DNA from: Bacteroidota bacterium
Lineage (GTDB): Bacteria > Bacteroidota > Bacteroidia > NS11-12g > UBA955
Length of the DNA: 64,000 nt
Assembly (NCBI GenBank): GCA_030834125.1
Contig: JAURFW010000001.1
Coordinates: 96,200-160,199, forward strand
Direction of reading: 5' to 3'
The position numbers were made by a program, and so were the translations under genes. How positions within the stretch are numbered: position 1 is the stretch's first letter; every line of letters starts with the position of its first letter. Below the pieces are notes generated by a model. It saw nothing but the letters and a program-made list of their open reading frames with translations. It made no database searches and was not told the DNA's origin. Shown piece by piece: positions 27,168-35,360 of this stretch.

Positions 27168-28070
27168 ATGTTAATAAAAGAAATCCAAGAATTCGATGAT
27201 CTTGCTTTCCTGGCAAAAAAAGCCATGGAAGGATTTATCTCTGGACTGCATTCTAGTCCATTGAAGGGATTCTCTGTTGAATTCGCTGAACATAGAGCAT
27301 ACAACCCTGGCGAGAGTATAAAAAACCTTGATTGGAAACTGTTAGCAAGAACAGAAAAGAAATACGTCAAACAGTTTATCGAGGAGACCAATTTGAAATG
27401 TCATCTATGGCTAGATATTTCAAAAAGCATGCAATACCCAGATAATTGGAACAAACAAAAACTTGGAGTGCTTACAACATCTTCAATAATGTATTTATTA
27501 CAAAATCAAAGAGATGCATTTGGACTTTGCTTATTTAATGAGACAAATTTCGAATATCAATCAGATATAAAATCAACAAAAGGGCATCTTTATAAAAATA
27601 TTGAAATCTTAAACAATTTATGGCTCAAACAATCTTTTTTGTCCAATAATGCTGAGCCTATAAATTGGGCGGCTAAATGCAGTGCAATAAAACGTAGAAG
27701 TATGGTGGTAATTATTTCTGATTTTTTATGGGATAGTGAAAACTCAGAAACGGAATTTTGGCAAGCTCTATCCTATTTACATTATTTGAACTGTGAAATA
27801 CTATTATTAAATACTTTCGATAATGCTACAGAATCAGAACTGAACTTTGGGGAAGTTCCGATAAATTTTATTGATCTAGAAAATAATCAAAGAATAAAAC
27901 TCACCCCTGAAGAAATAAAAACATCATATATCCAACAGGAACAAAAAAGAGTTAAAAAAATTGAAGAACAAAGTCATAGTTTAGGCATTAATTATTTTCA
28001 ATGTAATGTTAGTCAACCTATTGAAAAGGCACTCACCGAATTTTACAGACAACGATTATCACTAAGATAA
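27168..28070 (+). CDS. DUF58 domain protein (MoxR-associated VWA-like type)
   Basis: A 300-aa DUF58 protein with FAEHRAYNPGESIKNLDWK followed by a degenerate VWA-like fold (LWLDISKSMQYP, VVIISDFLWD). These normally accompany a MoxR AAA ATPase and BatA/B membrane proteins in a chaperone or metal-insertion complex; none of those partners is adjacent here. I chose the ATG at 27168 over the TTG at 27162, which lies in the terminator T tract. Transcription would have to read through the trxA terminator or start from an unrecognised promoter. Confidence 0.88.
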   Translation: MLIKEIQEFDDLAFLAKKAMEGFISGLHSSPLKGFSVEFAEHRAYNPGESIKNLDWKLLARTEKKYVKQFIEETNLKCHLWLDISKSMQYPDNWNKQKLGVLTTSSIMYLLQNQRDAFGLCLFNETNFEYQSDIKSTKGHLYKNIEILNNLWLKQSFLSNNAEPINWAAKCSAIKRRSMVVIISDFLWDSENSETEFWQALSYLHYLNCEILLLNTFDNATESELNFGEVPINFIDLENNQRIKLTPEEIKTSYIQQEQKRVKKIEEQSHSLGINYFQCNVSQPIEKALTEFYRQRLSLR

Positions 28071-28076
28071 ATTATC

Positions 28077-29420
28077 TTATCTATCTTTCTCAAATCTAAG
28101 TCTTTCAGGGTTAGTTGGAAAAATTTCGCCATTCTGATATCCAATTCCACCATTAATCCAAACAGTATCAATACTTGTATTGAACTCCATATTCAATATT
28201 GGAGACCAATCACATTTATACATTAGTGATTTTTGAGTAACGATATTATTCTTATTTGGGTCAATTAGTACTAAATCTGCCTTATATCCTTCTCGTATAA
28301 ATCCACGTTCCTTTAATTTATATGCAATAGCAGGATTATGACACATCTTCTCTACCACTCTTTCTTTAGATATTTTTCCTTCTAATGCTTTATTCATCAT
28401 TAATTGCAGTGTATGCTGAACTAAAGGTAAGCCTGCATGACAATCTAAATAGTTATCATCTAGTTTTTCATTTTTAGAATGAGGAGCATGATCGGTGGCA
28501 ATTACATCAATCCTATCATCAAGAAGAGCCTGCCAAAGGGCATCTCTATCCTTTTCATATTTTATTGCAGGATTACATTTTATTTGATGACTTAAACTAT
28601 CATAATCATTTATCGCAAAATGCAAATGATGAACACAAACTTCTGACGTTATACGCTTTTCGCTTAATGGAATATTATTTTTAAATAAACCTGTTTCACT
28701 AGAACTCGTAATGTGTAATATATGTAATCTAGTATTATATTTTTTTGCAAGGGCAACCGCTAAAGAAGAGCTCATATAACACGCTTGTTCATCTCGAATC
28801 ACTGGGTGCTGATTTGCTGGAATACCGCTAGGAAACATATTTTTTGCTTCTTCTAATCTACTTTTTACCCTAGTTTCACATTCGCAATGAGTGGCTATTA
28901 ATGTTGGCACTTCTGCGAATATCTTATGAAGAATATGAGAATCATCCACAAGCATATCACCAGTTGAGCTACCCATAAAGACTTTAATACCACAAACATT
29001 TTCCGTATCTACCTTTTTTAACTCCTCTAAATTATAGTTTGTAGCACCTAAATAGAATGAATAATTTACCGCAGAGTTTTTTACCCCAATCTGATATTTT
29101 TCTTCGAGTAATTCGTTAGTTGTAGTTTGAGGAATTACATTTGGCATTTCCATGTAAGATGTTACACCACCTGCCAATGCTGCTCTACTTTCCGAATATA
29201 TATCGGCTTTATGTGTTAACCCCGGCTCTCTAAAATGTACTTGATCATCAATAACTCCAGGGATTAACCACTTTTCACTAGCATCGAATTCAACACAAGC
29301 ACCTTCAACATGAATGTTTGAATCTATCTTTTCAATTAAGTCCCCATTAATTAAGACATCCGCTATTTTTGATTCTCCTTCATTAATTATTGTAGCATTA
29401 CGGATTATTTGTCTTGACAT
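28077..29420 (-). CDS. pyrC: Dihydroorotase
   Basis: A 447-aa amidohydrolase closing carbamoyl-aspartate to dihydroorotate in pyrimidine synthesis. Metal-site segments seen are DDQVHFREPGLTHK, the carboxylated-Lys region GIKVFMGSSTG, ATHCECE, LHILHITSS and the catalytic Asp in IATDHAPHS. The usual HxH is QxH here, a form I recall from Bacteroidota PyrC. The track start (29429) lies inside the -7 element, so I use the ATG at 29420. It converges on the DUF58 gene with a 6-nt gap. Confidence 0.93.
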   Translation of the reverse strand: MSRQIIRNATIINEGESKIADVLINGDLIEKIDSNIHVEGACVEFDASEKWLIPGVIDDQVHFREPGLTHKADIYSESRAALAGGVTSYMEMPNVIPQTTTNELLEEKYQIGVKNSAVNYSFYLGATNYNLEELKKVDTENVCGIKVFMGSSTGDMLVDDSHILHKIFAEVPTLIATHCECETRVKSRLEEAKNMFPSGIPANQHPVIRDEQACYMSSSLAVALAKKYNTRLHILHITSSSETGLFKNNIPLSEKRITSEVCVHHLHFAINDYDSLSHQIKCNPAIKYEKDRDALWQALLDDRIDVIATDHAPHSKNEKLDDNYLDCHAGLPLVQHTLQLMMNKALEGKISKERVVEKMCHNPAIAYKLKERGFIREGYKADLVLIDPNKNNIVTQKSLMYKCDWSPILNMEFNTSIDTVWINGGIGYQNGEIFPTNPERLRFEKDR

Positions 29421-29426
29421 ATTCAA

Positions 29427-29434
29427 CAAAAATA
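29427..29434 (-). promoter_or_regulatory. TAnnTTTG -7 element for pyrC
   Basis: Minus-strand TATTTTTG, 6 nt before the ATG of pyrC; it also excludes the upstream start in the ORF track. Confidence 0.5.
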
Positions 29435-29585
29435 TAGTTCGATTTAAGTATAACCGAGAAAATCTAAATAATTTACCAAAATTTGATTAAAAACGGTAGT
29501 TTACAAATGAAAACATAACATTCACAAATTATTGATAATATCAAGGGTTTTGATATTTACCTTAGCATGTGTAAGTACGGAAAAT

Positions 29586-29975
29586 ATGGTCATTCAAAAC
29601 GAAGAAGAGTTAGCGCACCAAATTATTGGTCATGCGATTGAGATTCATAAAAATCTTGGTCCTGGTCTTAATAAAGAAAATTACATACAAGCTTTAACAC
29701 TAGAATTTCAAGATGGAAACATTGAGTTTGTTTCAGATGTGGAATTCGAAATTTTATATAAGGATGTCATATTGAAACACCCATCAATTATAGATTTTTT
29801 AGTTTTAGATCAATTAGTTATTCAGATTGTTACATCGGATGAAATATCAGAGTCTGAAATTCAACGGTTACTAAAAATAATTAGAAACAATGATTACAGA
29901 CTTGGATTAATAATCAATTTCAATTCCACACTACTTAAGAATGGCATCCGTAGAGTAAGTAATCACAAAAATTAA
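29586..29975 (+). CDS. Degenerate GxxExxY-family protein (PD-(D/E)xK-like)
   Basis: A 129-aa protein recognisable as GxxExxY family from EELAHQIIGHAIEIHKNLGPG and the later VEFEILYKDVIL, but the name-giving motif is GLNKENY (Lys in place of Glu). The canonical core Asp and E-x-K segment (normally like VEIKA) reads LVIQIVTSD. It is therefore probably inactive as a nuclease-like fold or changed in role. The family itself is of unproven function. I moved the start to the ATG at 29586; the track start is a TTG. It stands alone between convergent genes with no mobile element or defence gene nearby. Confidence 0.75.
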   Translation: MVIQNEEELAHQIIGHAIEIHKNLGPGLNKENYIQALTLEFQDGNIEFVSDVEFEILYKDVILKHPSIIDFLVLDQLVIQIVTSDEISESEIQRLLKIIRNNDYRLGLIINFNSTLLKNGIRRVSNHKN

Positions 29976-29979
29976 TACA

Positions 29980-32469
29980 CTAACGAAGTAACTGAAAATC
30001 TCCAAAAAGTGTTCTTCGGAAGTTATCACATCCCAACCAAGTAACTTTGTATACGTATACCCCTTCGAGAGCGGGTACTCCATTGATTTTTCCGTCCCAA
30101 CTGACTTCTGGAGAATTATAATCTCCTATTTTTTCGCCCCATCTATTATACAACCAAACGTGGAATTCTGCACCTTTAACAGGATAGCCAGTATTAGGAA
30201 ATAAATCATTTAAACCATCATCATTTGGAGTAAAGGCATTGGGAATATAAATTTCTGAAGGGTATAAATCTTTTCTCTTATTGAGCCAGATACTATCTCG
30301 ACTTTTACAACCTTGATTATCTAAAACTTCAACCCAATAAATACCTGAATCTAGAGCAACTATAGTAGATGTTTTAGCGCCCGTATTCCACAAATAACCT
30401 CTCATCCCTGAACTTGCACGCAATATAGGTTTCTCCGATAAGCAGTAGGTTGTATCACGTCCTAGATTTAAAAACGGACTTTGAAACAATCGAACCATAA
30501 GAGAATCTGATTCTGGACATCCGTATTGGTTAATTACTTTAATTATCAATGTTCCTTCCGAATTGAGATTGTAATTCTGTGCAACAACATTACCATTCCA
30601 AACAACAGATTGGAAATCATTTCTTGGAGCAGTAATTATAGTATCAATAATATTACAAAATTGTAGATCTTGTCCTAACTCTAAATCATAAGGGTAGTTT
30701 TCAAGCTCAAATTGATCTGTTCCTGAACACTTTCCTATTGTTGCTTCTACAAAATATTGCCCTGGTTGACTAGTTTTCATAGTTAGACCAGTAGCTCCAT
30801 TACTCCAAACAATAATAGCTGTTGGATCATTTATATTTGCATTAAAAAGGACATCGGTATTAGGACATACCGTAGAGTCCATTACAGAAATAATCACCTC
30901 CTTATATTTGTCTACAATAACTGAGTCTAAAGAAATACAACCGTTCAAAGTAGTTCCAGTGACATAAAAAGTACCTTTTTGATTTATAGTTATATTAGGT
31001 GTACTTTCCCCTGTATTCCATTTGTAAAAACCACCGTTTGGCAATTTAGCACCAATACCACGAGAAAAATTCTCATCTGAACAATACAACGTATCTCCAA
31101 ATGCATTAATCTTATCTCTATCATAATAAATAACAATAGTATCTAACCACTCGCAGGTTTTATTAATTACTCCTAAAACATAAATACCTTCTTTATCTAC
31201 CTTAAATGTATCAGAACCTATTTTATTATTCCATCTATAGGAGTCCCCTTTGATATTAGATTTTAGAACTATGGTAGCGCCATCGCACAAGATTGTATCA
31301 TTTTTTAAATCGGGTATCTTGGGCTCAACAACGGTAACTTCCGTGTCGAAACTATCCGCACAAGTGGTTTTATAAGCTATTAATTTAACTTTATATGTTC
31401 CAGGGCCTGGATAAGTATATGTTGGCTTTCCCGTGTTTGACGTATCGTTAGTAAGCGTATCTACTCCAAAATCCCATTTATAGCGTTGTGCTCCAGAGCT
31501 TAAATTTTGAAACGAATATTCATATCCACAGATATATTCAGGTGCAAAGAATGAGGCAACTACATCTATAACACAAGATTGAACATTGAATTGATAATCT
31601 CTAATTATTTCTGAAATTAATTTTCCATTTCGATATTCTTTCACACTAATGCCAATAACAAACTGGCCGGTTCTGGTAGGAGTTAATGTCAATAAACCTG
31701 TTTTAGCGTCAATATTCATTTTCGGATTACCGTCAATAGGATTTGCCGCACCATATCCGGTCCCCCAAATAATATTTGAAAAACTCGGTCTTTCAAGTTG
31801 GCCGCCTAATCCATCATCTGGCCTCGGATCATTTGAGGTCCCACCCGTAAATGGAGTAACAAGGGAATATACAAGGCTATCTCCGTCTGGATCTTCTGCA
31901 CTATGATCGAACTTTAACGCTGTATTTGTGCATAAAAAATTCGGTGGAAGTTCTTTAAAAACAGCGGATGAATTACCTGTACCAATATCATTTGCATTTG
32001 GGATAAATACCCAATAATTAGCACCAGTTCCTCCTGGATTAATAATATTTGTAATTGAACCATTACGGCAACACCTTTGAAACGACACGTAATATCCACC
32101 ATCGTTTGGGGGTAAAGTCACTGTCGTTTCATAGTAATAGTGATCTACACAAGCGTTTGGGGAAACCTTTAAACAGTTATAATTTGTTTTTGCTAATCTT
32201 GTAGGTCCATTTCTTGTTATAACTATGGGATAACCATTAAGCATTTTCTTTGTCTTACCATTGAAAATACCAATATTCGCCTGTCTATCCGAACTAATTG
32301 CTTGGTCACTACCATTCAAACAATCCATGTAGACATCCAAATGAATTTTATATCTATTATTTCCTAAATATTCGTAAGTCATCTCTCCACCAACAATGTG
32401 CGTAGCATTTAAATTTATTACCGTAAATAAAAAATAAGTGAAGATCGATATGAGAAACCTAACTTTCAA
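29980..32469 (-). CDS. Large secreted protein with T9SS type B (gliding-motility-associated) C-terminal domain
   Basis: An 829-aa exported protein: signal peptide (IFTYFLFTVINLNA), N-terminal region THIVGGEMTYEYLGNNRY seen in many Bacteroidota surface proteins, a PKD domain (~315-385), several Ig-like repeats with WNTG-type motifs, and the type B CTD (YIPNAFTPNDDGLNDLF ... YNRWGEKI ... GVYVYKVTW). Type B CTD proteins are exported by the type IX system, often as adhesins. The start codon is TTG. It is downstream of the phosphoribosyltransferase gene by 43 nt. Confidence 0.92.
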   Translation of the reverse strand: MKVRFLISIFTYFLFTVINLNATHIVGGEMTYEYLGNNRYKIHLDVYMDCLNGSDQAISSDRQANIGIFNGKTKKMLNGYPIVITRNGPTRLAKTNYNCLKVSPNACVDHYYYETTVTLPPNDGGYYVSFQRCCRNGSITNIINPGGTGANYWVFIPNANDIGTGNSSAVFKELPPNFLCTNTALKFDHSAEDPDGDSLVYSLVTPFTGGTSNDPRPDDGLGGQLERPSFSNIIWGTGYGAANPIDGNPKMNIDAKTGLLTLTPTRTGQFVIGISVKEYRNGKLISEIIRDYQFNVQSCVIDVVASFFAPEYICGYEYSFQNLSSGAQRYKWDFGVDTLTNDTSNTGKPTYTYPGPGTYKVKLIAYKTTCADSFDTEVTVVEPKIPDLKNDTILCDGATIVLKSNIKGDSYRWNNKIGSDTFKVDKEGIYVLGVINKTCEWLDTIVIYYDRDKINAFGDTLYCSDENFSRGIGAKLPNGGFYKWNTGESTPNITINQKGTFYVTGTTLNGCISLDSVIVDKYKEVIISVMDSTVCPNTDVLFNANINDPTAIIVWSNGATGLTMKTSQPGQYFVEATIGKCSGTDQFELENYPYDLELGQDLQFCNIIDTIITAPRNDFQSVVWNGNVVAQNYNLNSEGTLIIKVINQYGCPESDSLMVRLFQSPFLNLGRDTTYCLSEKPILRASSGMRGYLWNTGAKTSTIVALDSGIYWVEVLDNQGCKSRDSIWLNKRKDLYPSEIYIPNAFTPNDDGLNDLFPNTGYPVKGAEFHVWLYNRWGEKIGDYNSPEVSWDGKINGVPALEGVYVYKVTWLGCDNFRRTLFGDFQLLR

Positions 32470-32512
32470 TATAATTCCTTACTATATTGACAATTGAAAT
32501 ACATATTTCGTT

Positions 32513-33007
32513 TTATGAAAGGTAAACTTGCAAGTTACTAGTATCTGAATTGTCAAAATACACATGATCTTTCAGGGTTGTAGAAACTGACAATCCTGAA
32601 TAATTTGCATATACTGGAAAGCTTCTATATTCACGAACAGCAAGAAAAGAAGTTTCGATCCGTTTAAAGGATTCATTAAAACATTGACTTACCGCCAACA
32701 TTGCAGTTCTTCCCGAATTCAATACATCATCAACAATAATTACTGATGAATTTTTTTCTACTTTAGTCCAAACGGGAGATGAAACAACGATATCATTTTC
32801 AATAACTAATTGCAACTTATTAGATACTGTAATACCAGTAATTTCATTTAAATGTTTCTCTAATAATTCCACTAAAAAGTAACCACGTTCATTTAATCCC
32901 AATAAAATAATTGGTAAATCATCAACATGATTTTCTGCAATTTCAAGAGATATTCTCTTTAAAATATTATGAATCTCCCTGTGATTTAAGATGTACTGTT
33001 TCCCCAT
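32513..33007 (-). CDS. Phosphoribosyltransferase-family protein (PyrR-like)
   Basis: A 164-aa type I PRTase with the PRPP-binding motif VIIVDDVLNSGRTAM and ILLGLNERGYFL. It is closest in outline to PyrR (uracil PRTase/attenuator) or a small hypoxanthine PRTase, but no pyr attenuator is nearby, so no symbol is given. The start is the ATG at 33007; the track TTG (33016) lies inside the TAAATTTG element at 33014-33021. It follows the HscB-like gene by 22 nt. Confidence 0.85.
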   Translation of the reverse strand: MGKQYILNHREIHNILKRISLEIAENHVDDLPIILLGLNERGYFLVELLEKHLNEITGITVSNKLQLVIENDIVVSSPVWTKVEKNSSVIIVDDVLNSGRTAMLAVSQCFNESFKRIETSFLAVREYRSFPVYANYSGLSVSTTLKDHVYFDNSDTSNLQVYLS

Positions 33008-33013
33008 CTTCTT

Positions 33014-33021
33014 CAAATTTA
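33014..33021 (-). promoter_or_regulatory. TAnnTTTG -7 element for the phosphoribosyltransferase gene
   Basis: Minus-strand TAAATTTG in the 22-nt gap after the HscB-like gene, 6 nt before the ATG. It would give an internal promoter inside the rseP operon; no -33 element seen. Confidence 0.4.
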
Positions 33022-33029
33022 ATGAATTG

Positions 33030-33509
33030 TTACAACTCTTCTATTCCTTGAAAGTTTTTTCTGAGTCGATCAAAATATTTATACCTTTGAAACCAATCGA
33101 TAATAAACAATTTATTATTTTCTTTTTCTATACCAATTTGTTTAACTGATTGATCAATTTCTTGAAATTCAAGATTTAGATTTATTTCAAATTCAGTTAA
33201 TCTTTTTTTTGCTTCGTCTTTACTATTAGTGTCTGAAATCAAATCGTTCAACTCCATCATATCCATTAAAAAATCTGAAGGCAATGGATAATCCCTTAAA
33301 TTAATTTTGAAAATATTATCAATAATATAAAAAATACGCTTTTCTCTAATTTTGAGAATCTCATAGGCCCTATTAATTACTTCTGAGTCCTGTTCAACAC
33401 CGCCATTATCAATATGAGAACCTTGTTGCAGTTTAATATATTTTTTTCTTAAATCCTTTAAATCTGGATTTAATTCTATCTTAGTATCAAACAGTTCGAA
33501 AGGATTCAT
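33030..33509 (-). CDS. HscB-like J-domain co-chaperone with altered HPD motif
   Basis: A 159-aa protein aligning with HscB: N-terminal NPFELFDTKIELNPDLKDLRKKYIKLQ, IDNG in place of HPDxF, VINRAYEILK (J-domain helix III) and a C-terminal three-helix region with FLMDMMELNDLI and KYFDRLRKN. HscB delivers IscU to the Hsp70 HscA in Fe-S cluster assembly, and its HPD triplet triggers the Hsp70 ATPase. Here the triplet is HID (GSHIDNG), which should weaken that activity. The start overlaps the rseP stop by 1 nt (TAATG). No isc genes are nearby. Confidence 0.75.
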   Translation of the reverse strand: MNPFELFDTKIELNPDLKDLRKKYIKLQQGSHIDNGGVEQDSEVINRAYEILKIREKRIFYIIDNIFKINLRDYPLPSDFLMDMMELNDLISDTNSKDEAKKRLTEFEINLNLEFQEIDQSVKQIGIEKENNKLFIIDWFQRYKYFDRLRKNFQGIEEL

Positions 33510-34849
33510 TAGAAACCTAATGCTCTTGATATATCTACCCAGAAAATAAATACGAACAAACTGAGGAGAATGGCCATTCCTATTATTTGCCCAACATATA
33601 GCACCTTATCACTTACAGGTCGACCTGAAATTATTTCATACAGTAAAAAAACAACATGACCACCATCGAGCGCTGGTATTGGTAGGATATTCATTAAAGC
33701 TAAAGCGAGTGAAATCAATGCTGTTATTTCCCAAAAATTTACCCAATCCCAAACAGGACCATACATTTGTGCAATACCTACAGGTCCTGCTAGTGAGTTT
33801 TTCGCATTTACTTTACCCGTAACTACTTTAGATAATCCTTTTAAATTGGCCTCAATCAAGGAATAAGACTTGCTACACCCTATTCCAATTGATTCAAACA
33901 ATCCGTAACTTATTTTTTTTTCAAGGCCTTTAAAACCTATAAATTCAGGTTGAAAACCAAGTGTTCCGTCTGCGTTTACTGTTACAGTTGTTGTCTTTTC
34001 CTCTCCACCCCTTGTATATTCAATTTTTGTTTCTTTTCCTTTATAGGCTGCAATTACCTCTTTAAATTCAAAGAAAGACAATACTGAAATTGTATCAATT
34101 CTAATAATTTTATCATTCATTAACAAACCACCCTTGTCAGCTGGGCTACCCGATACAACTCGCTTTAAGGCAAAACCAAATCTTGGAGAAATAAAAGGTA
34201 ATTCAGCATCGAATTTTACCAAATTTTCAAGATCTTTTGGCAAAATAATGGTTGTATCCTTTCCATTTCTAATCAATTCAACTTTTTTAACATCTTGCAT
34301 TATGAAATCTGGATTTCCAAATTCAGCAATTAAATTATCTACATTCTTATTGTTTAACCTTAGTATTTGATCACCAGTTTGTAAGCCAATTGCTCGAGCA
34401 TTTGGACTTGCATAAATTCCACCCTTTTGATTTATTTTTTCGTTTGGAATAAACGTGTCACCTTTAACAAATGTTAATGTTGAGATTATTACAATACCGA
34501 GTACAACGTTTACTACAACCCCACCGATCATAACAATTAATCGCTGCCAAGCAGGTTTAGATCTAAATTCCCAAGGTTGAGGCTCAGAAGCTAACTGATC
34601 TTTATCTAGGCTCTCATCTACCATACCTGCTATTTTTACATATCCCCCAAGAGGCAACCAACCCACACCATATTCAGTATCGCCTTTTTTAAATTTGAAT
34701 AATTTCACCCCAAAAGCATCGAAAAACAAGTAAAACTTTTCTACCCTAATGCCGAATGCACGAGCTGCTAAAAAATGACCCAACTCGTGTAGAGTTACAA
34801 GAATTGCTAATGCAGCAAAGAATTGAACAATTGTAATTATCGTACTCAT
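33509..34849 (-). CDS. rseP: RIP metalloprotease RseP (site-2 protease)
   Basis: A 446-aa inner-membrane zinc protease that cuts substrates within the membrane, typically anti-sigma factors. Active-site VTLHELGHFLAAR (HExxH) is in the first helix, with a PDZ region (RVVSGSPADKGGLLMNDKI) and the second metal motif NILPIPALDGGH near the C-terminus. A TACTTTTG -7 element 10 nt before the ATG has a TTG 17 nt further upstream. No anti-sigma factor is encoded next to it. Confidence 0.95.
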   Translation of the reverse strand: MSTIITIVQFFAALAILVTLHELGHFLAARAFGIRVEKFYLFFDAFGVKLFKFKKGDTEYGVGWLPLGGYVKIAGMVDESLDKDQLASEPQPWEFRSKPAWQRLIVMIGGVVVNVVLGIVIISTLTFVKGDTFIPNEKINQKGGIYASPNARAIGLQTGDQILRLNNKNVDNLIAEFGNPDFIMQDVKKVELIRNGKDTTIILPKDLENLVKFDAELPFISPRFGFALKRVVSGSPADKGGLLMNDKIIRIDTISVLSFFEFKEVIAAYKGKETKIEYTRGGEEKTTTVTVNADGTLGFQPEFIGFKGLEKKISYGLFESIGIGCSKSYSLIEANLKGLSKVVTGKVNAKNSLAGPVGIAQMYGPVWDWVNFWEITALISLALALMNILPIPALDGGHVVFLLYEIISGRPVSDKVLYVGQIIGMAILLSLFVFIFWVDISRALGF

Positions 34850-34859
34850 ATTAAAAAAA

Positions 34860-34887
34860 CAAAAGTAGTGCTATCCTAACAAAACAA
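34860..34887 (-). promoter_or_regulatory. rseP promoter (-33 TTG / -7 TACTTTTG)
   Basis: Minus-strand TTG (34885-34887), 17-nt spacer, TACTTTTG (34860-34867), 10 nt to the ATG. One of the better two-part matches to the Bacteroidota promoter in this window. Confidence 0.6.
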
Positions 34888-34916
34888 CGACTTAATAACG
34901 CGGAAAATACAAATAA

Positions 34917-35360
34917 TTAAGATGAAAAATCCTTGTAGATTTTATAATGAGGTATTCCTACTTCAATAAATTCATTTCCGATTGTGCAATATCCTAATTT
35001 TAAATAAAAATCCAAAGATGTTTTTCTTGCGTTCATTTCAATTCTAAAAATACCCATATTTTGTATTTTCTTTTCGATATTAGTAATTAATGATGTACCA
35101 ATACCCAAGCTTTGATATTTACCATGGGTAGCCACCTGCCTTATTTTAACGCAATTTTCCAATAAAACACAATTTGCAGAACTAACTAAAAATTCTCCCA
35201 TGAAAATACCAAATACCCTTTCATCGGTTTCTTTAAATAAGTCTAAAGAATTTAAGTGAAGGTTTAGTGGCTTCCTCAAAATTTCATAGCGTAAGGCAAC
35301 GGATTGAATCCAGTCATTGGATTTAAACTCTATTTCTTTAAAATTATGCTTCACAAACAC
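34917..35360 (-). CDS. GNAT-family N-acetyltransferase
   Basis: A 147-aa GNAT protein with the acetyl-CoA motif VATHGKYQSLGIGTSLI and C-terminal DFYLKLGYCTIG. The substrate is unknown; N-terminal IEFKSNDWIQSVALRYEILR resembles the ElaA/YjcF-like subgroup. The start is GTG (35360), with a second GTG at 35354, and the gene overlaps the end of maeB by up to 17 nt, so it is probably cotranscribed with maeB. Confidence 0.85.
   Translation of the reverse strand: MFVKHNFKEIEFKSNDWIQSVALRYEILRKPLNLHLNSLDLFKETDERVFGIFMGEFLVSSANCVLLENCVKIRQVATHGKYQSLGIGTSLITNIEKKIQNMGIFRIEMNARKTSLDFYLKLGYCTIGNEFIEVGIPHYKIYKDFSS

Noticed and set aside
29532-29975. A restriction or defence island around the GxxExxY protein
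   Set aside because: Its active-site motifs are degenerate and all neighbours are housekeeping or surface genes; no toxin, integrase or methylase is present.
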